Positions 23,520 through 29,800 of a stretch of 64,000 nucleotides of DNA are shown here, one piece after another. A model generated the notes under the pieces. It had not been told where the DNA came from. It was given only the letters and a program-made list of their open reading frames with translations, and did no database searches. Numbering within the stretch: position 1 is the first letter of the stretch; every line of letters starts with the position of its first letter. The stretch covers positions 4,358,501-4,422,500 of the forward strand of contig NZ_CP145905.1 of the NCBI RefSeq assembly GCF_036894955.1. The letters are read 5' to 3'. Origin of the DNA: Paenibacillus sp. KS-LC4. GTDB lineage: Bacteria > Bacillota > Bacilli > Paenibacillales > Paenibacillaceae. Made by a program: the position numbers and the translations under genes.

Positions 23520-24878
23520 CTAAAGATGTTGGCGGAGCTTGACAGCGGGAATAATCGGCAAGCCTTCCGGAATGGCATGCAGCTGCTCCATTGTGAGCTG
23601 GACTGATGGCCTTGCCGTAAGCGCCCAGCCTTCGTAAGCGGCTTCCGTTATCATTTTTCGCTTCAAGCCCTGCTGCATATAATAATGAAATCCATCAAGT
23701 CCGCTAACGATTTTGCCATGGAGCTCGCTGCCTTCCATCACCAGCAGTTGCTGTCGCCTTGCATGGACTTCCTCGCTTGAAATCGGCGGTCCGATTGGCC
23801 ATCGTCTAATATCGATTTGCCCGATATGAATGACTTCTCCAGCAAATTCGCCTTCAACAGGTCGCCTGACGCCGCCTTCAATCCAATACACTAAGCCTTT
23901 AATTGAAGTAACCGCTATGCTGTCTGGGTAATAGGCTGCCTCCCCAAGCACAGCGATTTCGGCCAGAAGTGCAGGCTGCTCGGCGAAGCGATGCTTCATG
24001 ACGCTGACCAACTCATGCGGATTGCCCCATTTATTCATATAATGCTGCAGGTTACGGTTATTAACTTCCTCAAGCTGCGCACCTAGCGCCTTGATGCTGA
24101 CGCTGCCAAAATGGTGAATAAACGAATCACGGGCAATGACAAGCGAATACCCTAGCAGCTTCACCCGAATGTTATAGTCATCGTCTTCAAAATTGCCGAT
24201 TTCAAAGCCTTCATCAAAATAACCGATTTTCTCCCACAACTCCCGCCTCAGCAGCAAGCAGAAGCCTGTCAGCCGATCAACCTGCTGCCAGCGTCTAGCA
24301 TCCGGCACATTATTCAACCTTGCAAAGTCGGGCATATCCGCAACATTCGTATAAGGAACCTCTATCAGCTGCTCGCCTCCGATATAATTCGTGACAGGCC
24401 CAACCATGCCGATTTGCGGATTGCTGTCCAAGCAAGCTATCATATTATCCAGCCAATTGTCAGTCACGAGCGTATCATTGTTTAAAATAAGCATCATTGT
24501 GCCTTTTGCCATCATCATGCCTCTGTTAACCGCTCCGGCGAAGCCGAAGTTTTCGCTTAAAATCCGGTAGCGCACCTGACCATCAAGCTGGGACAAATAG
24601 CTTCCCGTCCCATCGGTCGAAGCGTTGTCAATGACGATAATTTCATAAGCAAGATCCGTATGGTCCATAATGCTTTCAATGCACATCTTCAAATACTGGA
24701 GCTGATTATAGCTAGGTATAATGATGCTCGTTCCTTGAAACTTCTCATTATAGCTATTAAATCCCGCTTGCCGCCCATCCCGATAGCCTTGCTCGACACC
24801 CTGCGCATGCGATGCCTGCTGCCGTACGCGGGCTTGCCTAGTATTGCGGTGGCGTTTTCTTGCCGCTATTCTCCTCAT
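23520..24878 (-). CDS. GT2 glycosyltransferase with basic leader and long C-terminal extension
   Basis: This 452-residue protein is a rhamnosyltransferase-like GT2 enzyme. After a basic leader (RRIAARKRHRNTRQARVRQ) come glycines at 27, 31, 35 and 39 (VEQG-YRDG-RQAG), then the GT-A fold from about residue 50: SIIIPSYNQLQYL, IIVIDNASTDGT, ILNNDTLVTDNWLDN with the metal-binding region, and GFCLLLRRELWEKIGYFDE. From about residue 300 a C-terminal extension of about 150 residues follows that I do not recognise. Its ATG overlaps the stop of the nucleotidylyltransferase gene by 4 bp (ATGA), so donor synthesis and transfer are translationally coupled. It shares the tetrad motif with the CgeB pair despite a different fold, which argues the motif was added for a common purpose. 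Confidence 0.85.
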   Translation of the reverse strand: MRRIAARKRHRNTRQARVRQQASHAQGVEQGYRDGRQAGFNSYNEKFQGTSIIIPSYNQLQYLKMCIESIMDHTDLAYEIIVIDNASTDGTGSYLSQLDGQVRYRILSENFGFAGAVNRGMMMAKGTMMLILNNDTLVTDNWLDNMIACLDSNPQIGMVGPVTNYIGGEQLIEVPYTNVADMPDFARLNNVPDARRWQQVDRLTGFCLLLRRELWEKIGYFDEGFEIGNFEDDDYNIRVKLLGYSLVIARDSFIHHFGSVSIKALGAQLEEVNNRNLQHYMNKWGNPHELVSVMKHRFAEQPALLAEIAVLGEAAYYPDSIAVTSIKGLVYWIEGGVRRPVEGEFAGEVIHIGQIDIRRWPIGPPISSEEVHARRQQLLVMEGSELHGKIVSGLDGFHYYMQQGLKRKMITEAAYEGWALTARPSVQLTMEQLHAIPEGLPIIPAVKLRQHL

Positions 24879-25600
24879 TCTCCCGTCTCCTTCAACAGCC
24901 TCGCTGCGGCCTCATGCAAGGATTCGAACGTTCCCGCATCCGTCCACCATCCTGCAAGCGTATGGGAAGCAAGCTTTCCCGCCCGCGCATACATATTGTT
25001 CAGGTCGGTAATTTCCAGTTCCCCGCGCCCTGATGGCTCCAGCCGATCAATCGCTGCAAATACGCTGGAATCGTACATATAAATGCCCGTTACGCATAAA
25101 TCCGATTGCGGCTTTGCTGGTTTTTCGTCTATATAAGCGATTTGCCCCGCATTCTGGAACACGGCTATGCCATAGCGATGGGGGTCTGGCACCTGCTTGA
25201 GCAGCACCATCGCACCCTCCTGCTGCCGGGCAAATTTCCTTACATACGGAGCCAAATTATCCTCGAACAAATTATCGCCAAGCAGCACGATAAACTTCTC
25301 ATCATTTCGAATAAAATCGCGCGCCAGCTCCAGCGCCTCCGCAATGCCGCCCGCTTCCTCCTGAATGCGGTAAGTCAGCGAGACACCCAGCTCACGACCG
25401 CTTCCTAAATACTCTGCAAACAAACCGATCGACTGCCGTCCTGTCACGAGCAGCATTTCTTGAATGCCTGCCTGATGCAGCTTATTAATGCCATAAAAGA
25501 TCATGGGATGCTTGCCTACAGGAAGCATATGCTTGTTCATTAAAGTGGTCAGCGGCCTCAGCCGCGTCCCTGTTCCTCCTGCTAATATGACTGCTTTCAC
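24875..25600 (-). CDS. SpsI/RmlA-like sugar-1-phosphate nucleotidylyltransferase
   Basis: This 241-residue enzyme should join NTP and a sugar 1-phosphate to make an activated sugar. Visible are the nucleotide loop LAGGTGTRLRPLT, the Lys-containing NKHMLPVGKHPMI, the metal Asp in LLGDNLFED, the EKP loop and the GWWTDAGTFESL end. It is shorter than ordinary RmlA (about 290) and close in length and sequence to the spore-coat protein SpsI (about 246), which works in spore-surface polysaccharide synthesis. It lies 31 bp after one GT2 gene and overlaps the next by 4 bp. The product sugar is probably dTDP-glucose or a relative; no rmlBCD genes are in the window. Confidence 0.9.
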   Translation of the reverse strand: MKAVILAGGTGTRLRPLTTLMNKHMLPVGKHPMIFYGINKLHQAGIQEMLLVTGRQSIGLFAEYLGSGRELGVSLTYRIQEEAGGIAEALELARDFIRNDEKFIVLLGDNLFEDNLAPYVRKFARQQEGAMVLLKQVPDPHRYGIAVFQNAGQIAYIDEKPAKPQSDLCVTGIYMYDSSVFAAIDRLEPSGRGELEITDLNNMYARAGKLASHTLAGWWTDAGTFESLHEAAARLLKETGE

Positions 25601-25631
25601 GGTTCAACCTCCATGCCGCTTAAGCCTTAGC

Positions 25632-26486
25632 TTAAAGCGCAAACTCGCGGCAGCGACGGTAATCCTCAAAGCCGCCACGTTCATTCGATTGTGTAATCAG
25701 CCAGTGGATCGCTTCCAAATGATCCCCAACAATAAGATGCTCAAGCGGGCTTCGTCGTTCGCGCTGCGGCCTGCGCCGGTTCATTTTGCCAACATTGACC
25801 GTATGCACCGCCTCAACCTTCAATCCAAGCCGAATCGCTCTGGCGTGGGCAAGCGGTGGAACGCACAGCGCCTCCGCTCCGATTAAAGCTAGACCTTGTC
25901 TGCTTAACGCATGGGGGACGGCTGTGAAGGAGGCTCCCCTCAGCTCCGGGCGCTCCAGTACAATATTGAGCGCATGCTTCGCGAGCACGACGCTATGCAC
26001 AGCGGTTTTGTCTATCGGGCCGGTATAACCATTTAAAGCGGCATCTACACCCCGATGCAGCACGGCATAAACAAAATGCCGCAATTGCGCGGTGCTTATG
26101 ACCATATCTCCATCTACAAACAATAGCACTTGACCTAAAGCAGCCCGCGCTCCAATGCTTCGTCCAACATCATGGCCTAGCGCCTTCTCATAGCGAAGCA
26201 CTCGCGCTCCCGCACGTCTGGCGATTTCGGCTGAACCATCTGTCGAGCCGTTTGCAACGACGATAACCTCAGTCCGTGGATGGACGCCTGCTGCTTCCCT
26301 AATGATCTTTCGAATGGTAGCCCGTTCATTCATAACGGGAATAATAACGGATACGACTGGAGACTGCAGCGGCTGCGCTTCTCCGGCATAATCGTCTGCG
26401 GCCATGCCGCTCTGGGCATAACGCGGCTTTTTCGCAGCACGGAAATTCCGGGCTTTTTTCCCCTTCGCACCCTTCGCTTTCTTCAT
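25632..26486 (-). CDS. GT2 glycosyltransferase with Lys-rich leader
   Basis: This 284-residue GT-A enzyme begins with a strongly basic leader (KKAKGAKGKKARNFRAAKK), then from about residue 45 the GT2 core: VVSVIIPVMNERATI, VIVVANGSTDGSAEIARRAG and the DxD-type LLFVDGDMVIS. It lacks the aromatic-x-x-Gly tetrads of its neighbours but shares the basic start. The C-terminal part is rich in Arg (MNRRRPQRERRSP). It is the first gene after the giant-protein terminator, and starts the transferase operon; upstream a CATACAATG resembles a sigma-K -10 but has no matching -35. Acceptor and donor unknown; a polymer- or protein-glycosylating role is inferred from context. Confidence 0.83.
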   Translation of the reverse strand: MKKAKGAKGKKARNFRAAKKPRYAQSGMAADDYAGEAQPLQSPVVSVIIPVMNERATIRKIIREAAGVHPRTEVIVVANGSTDGSAEIARRAGARVLRYEKALGHDVGRSIGARAALGQVLLFVDGDMVISTAQLRHFVYAVLHRGVDAALNGYTGPIDKTAVHSVVLAKHALNIVLERPELRGASFTAVPHALSRQGLALIGAEALCVPPLAHARAIRLGLKVEAVHTVNVGKMNRRRPQRERRSPLEHLIVGDHLEAIHWLITQSNERGGFEDYRRCREFAL

Positions 26487-26661
26487 CCGCTTCGTTCACC
26501 TCGGTATACGCCTATAGTTCAAAATAGTGCTGCTTAGTAATTACACCTCATTGTATGTACCTCCATCATCTGCGCAACGGCAAATGTACAACTCCCATGA
26601 TGTCTGTCCCGCACCCATATCAAAAGCAAGAGGCAGATAACCGAAGTAATGCTGTTGTCTA

Positions 26662-26739
26662 CGTCCTCTGGCGGCGCAGCGCGCTCCAATTTGAGAAATA
26701 TAGAGGAGAGAGGAGAGGGGAATATCATACTCTTTCTAG
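26662..26739. repeat. dispersed intergenic repeat, copy 1
   Basis: The sequence begins CGTCCTCTGGCGGCGCAGCG and contains GAGAAATATAGAG about 30 bases later, then TATCATACTCTTTCT. The same succession occurs at 58306-58385. The long distance between copies and absence of genes suggest a mobile or structured non-coding family. Confidence 0.55.
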
Positions 26740-26756
26740 GGCACGCCCTAGTCTTT

Positions 26757-26798
26757 CGAAAAAAAAGAAGCTCCCCTTGCGACTGCACAAGAGGAGCT
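26757..26798 (-). terminator. terminator of the giant repeat-protein gene
   Basis: On the minus strand AGCTCCTCTTG pairs with CAAGGGGAGCT (one mismatch, 26769-26798) followed by TTCTTTTTTTT. It lies 60 bp past the giant gene stop and ends its transcript before the GT2 gene. Confidence 0.85.
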
Positions 26799-26859
26799 CT
26801 TTCCATGTTGAATCGCTGAGTCTAATCTGCAAATCGCTAATGACATTTTTAAGCAGACC

Positions 26860-29800
26860 TTATTGTCCGATTGCAATCCAGTTAATAGTGCCAATGAAAG
26901 CTTCGCTGAAAAAGCGGCGATTAATGGATAGGATGGCATGACCCGGCTCCTTCGCTTGAATGCATACATAGCAGGCCGGATTATCGCTCGTTGCTGTCAG
27001 CACATATTGATTGCTTGTAAACGGTTCGTCAAAAAGAATAACCTGCTCTAGCTGCTGCTTCTCAGGCGGAAAGCTGTACGGGCATAACCCAAATTGCTGC
27101 TTGCTGATGCTGCCGCTCCGTCCAACGATTGGCGAAAAAGCAAGAGCTGACAGCTTTACGCTGGCAGGTGCAAGATGCTCGGCGGTGACAGCACCTACCT
27201 TAATTTTGTCGCCCGTTACGCTGTTGGTGGACAGATGCTCCGCTATCACGGCTCCTTCCGCCAGCGCCTCACTTCCTACGCTCGCAAAAGCCAGCTTCGC
27301 CCTCGTTACGCTCGCTTCGCCCAGCTTTTCTGTCGTGACGCTGCTATTCGCCAGCTTTTCGCTCGTTACGCTCTCTGCCGTCAAATGCTCCGCAACAACG
27401 GCTCCTTCTGCCAGCGCTTCGCTTCCTACACTTGCATAGGCCAGCTTCTCCCTCGTTATACTCGCTTCGTCCAGCTTTTCCGTCGTGACGCTGCTATTCG
27501 CCAGCTTTTCGCTCGTTACGCTCTCGGCCGTTAGATGCTCCGCTATTACAGCTCCTTCCGCCAGCGCTTCACTTCCTACGCTTGCATAGGCCAGCTTCTC
27601 CCTCGTTACGCTCGCTTCATCCAGCTTCTCTGTCGTGACACTGCCACTCGCCAGCTTATCGCTCGTTACGCTTTCGGCCGTCAGATGCTCCGCTATTACA
27701 GCCCCTTCCGCCAGCGCTTCGCTTCCTACGCTCGCATAGGCCAGCTTCTCCCTCGTTACACTCGCGTCGCCCAGCTTTTCTGTCGTGACGCTGCTACTCG
27801 CCAGCTTATCGCTCGTTACACTCTCGGCCGTCAGATGCTCCGCAACAACAGCTCCTTCTGCCAGCGCTTCACTTCCTACGCTCGCATAGGCCAGCTTCGT
27901 TGTCGTTACGCTCGCTTCGCCTAGCTTTTCCGTCGTGACACTGCCACTCGCCAGCTTATCGCTCGTTACGCTCTCGGCCGTCAGATGCTCCGCAATCACG
28001 GCTCCTTCCGCCAGCGCTTCACTTCCTACGCTCGCATAGGCCAGCTTCGTCGTCGTTACGCTCGCTTCGCCTAGCTTTTCCGTCGTGACACTGCCACTCG
28101 CCAGCTTATCGCTCGTTACGCTCTCGGCCGTTAGATGCTCCGCTATTACGGCTCCTTCCGCCAGCGCTTCGCTTCCTACGCTCGCAAAAGCCAGCTTCTC
28201 CCTCGTTACACTCGCTTCGCTCAGCTTTTCCGTCGTGACGCTGCTATTCGCCAGCTTTTCGCTCGTCACGCTCTCTGCCGTTAGATGCTCCGCTATTACG
28301 GCTCCTTCCGCCAGCGCCTCGCTTCCTACGCTCGCAAAAGCCAGCTTCTCCCTCGTTACACTCGCTTCGCCCAGCTTTTCCGTCGTGACGCTGCCACTCG
28401 CCAGCTTTTCGCTCGTCACGCTCTCTGCCGTCAAATGCTCCGCTATTACGGCTCCTTCTGCCAGCGCTTCGATTCCTACGCTCGCAAAAGCCAGCTTCTC
28501 CCTCGTTACACTCGCTTCGCCCAGCTTTTCCGTCGTGACGCTGCCACTCGCCAGCTTTTCGCTCGTCACGCTCTCTGCCGTTAGATGCTCCGCTATCACG
28601 GCTCCTTCCGCCAGCGCTTTACTTCCTACGCTCGCAAAAGCCAGCTTCTCCCTCGTTACACTCGCTTCGCCCAGCTTTTCCGTCGTGACGCTGCCACTCG
28701 CCAGCTTATCGCTCGTCACGCTCTCTGCCGTCAGATGCTCCGCAACAACGGCTCCTTCCGCCAGCGCTTCGCTTCCTACGCTCGCAAAAGCCAGCTTCGC
28801 CCTCGTCACACTCGCTGCGCCCAGCTTTTCCGTCGTGATGCTGCTATTTGCCAGCTTTTCGCTCGTTACGCTCTCGGCCGTCAGATGCTCCGCTATTACG
28901 GCTCCTTCCGCCAGCGCCTCGCTTCCTACGCTCGCATAGGCCAGCTTCGCCCTCGTTACACTCGCTTCTCTCAGCTTTTCCGTCGTGATGCTGCTATTCG
29001 CCAGCTTCTCACTCGTTACGCTTTCTGCCGTCAAATGCTCCGCAACAACGGCTCCTTCCGCCAGCGCCTCGCTTCCTACGCTCGCATAGGCCAGCTTCGC
29101 CCTCGTTACACTCGCTTCGCCCAGCTTTTCCGTCGTGACGCTGCTATTCGCCAGCTTCTCACTCGTTACGCTTTCTGCCGTCAAATGCTCCGCAACAACG
29201 GCTCCTTCCGCCAGCGCCTCGCTTCCTACGCTCGCATAGGCCAGCTTCGCACTCGTTACACTCGCTTCGCCCAGCTTTTCCGTCGTGATGCTGCTATTTG
29301 CCAGCTTCTCACTCGTTACGCTTTCTGCCGTCAAATGCTCCGCAACAACGGCTCCTTCCGCCAGCGCCTCGCTTCCTACGCTCGCATAGGCCAGCTTCGC
29401 CCTCGTTACACTCGCTTCGCCCAGCTTTTCCGTCGTGATGCTGCTATTCGCCAGCTTTTCGCTCGTTACGCTCTCTGCCGTCAAATGCTCCGCAATCACG
29501 GCTCCTTCCGCCAGCGCTTCACTTCCTACGCTCGCATAGGCCAGCTTCGCCCTCGTTACACTCGCTTCGCCCAGCTTTTCCGTCGTGACGCTGCCATCTG
29601 CCAGCTTCTCGACACGAATCGAGCCATTTTTCAGCTTGCTTCCAAAAATGCTCTCATCCTCAGCGCGATCAACCGTAATAACATCGGCCGCGAGATGCGC
29701 TAAAGACAGCGAGTTTTTACGAATATGATAGCCCTGCACCGTTTCGGCCCGAAGATGCTTGCCGGCTATCGTCTCCAGCTGCAAATGCTCGCCAGACACA

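Larger units (their letters stand above)
26487..26859. other. gap between transferase operon and giant gene
   Basis: This 373-bp gap holds the promoter region of the GT2 gene, one copy of a dispersed intergenic repeat (26662-26739) and the terminator of the giant gene. I see no convincing coding sequence; the overlapping frames here are rich in rare and basic residues and have no ribosome sites. Confidence 0.5.

Noticed and set aside
27190-29589. Regular repeats suggesting a CRISPR array or satellite
   Set aside because: Units are 150 bp, contiguous without spacers, and translate in frame as part of a 1899-residue protein.
27535-29703. Long plus-strand open frames (129, 284 and 372 codons) with repetitive Arg/Gln/Tyr- or Ser/Leu/Val-rich proteins
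   Set aside because: They are antisense shadows of the giant gene: because the repeat unit is a multiple of three, any frame without a stop in one unit stays open through all units.
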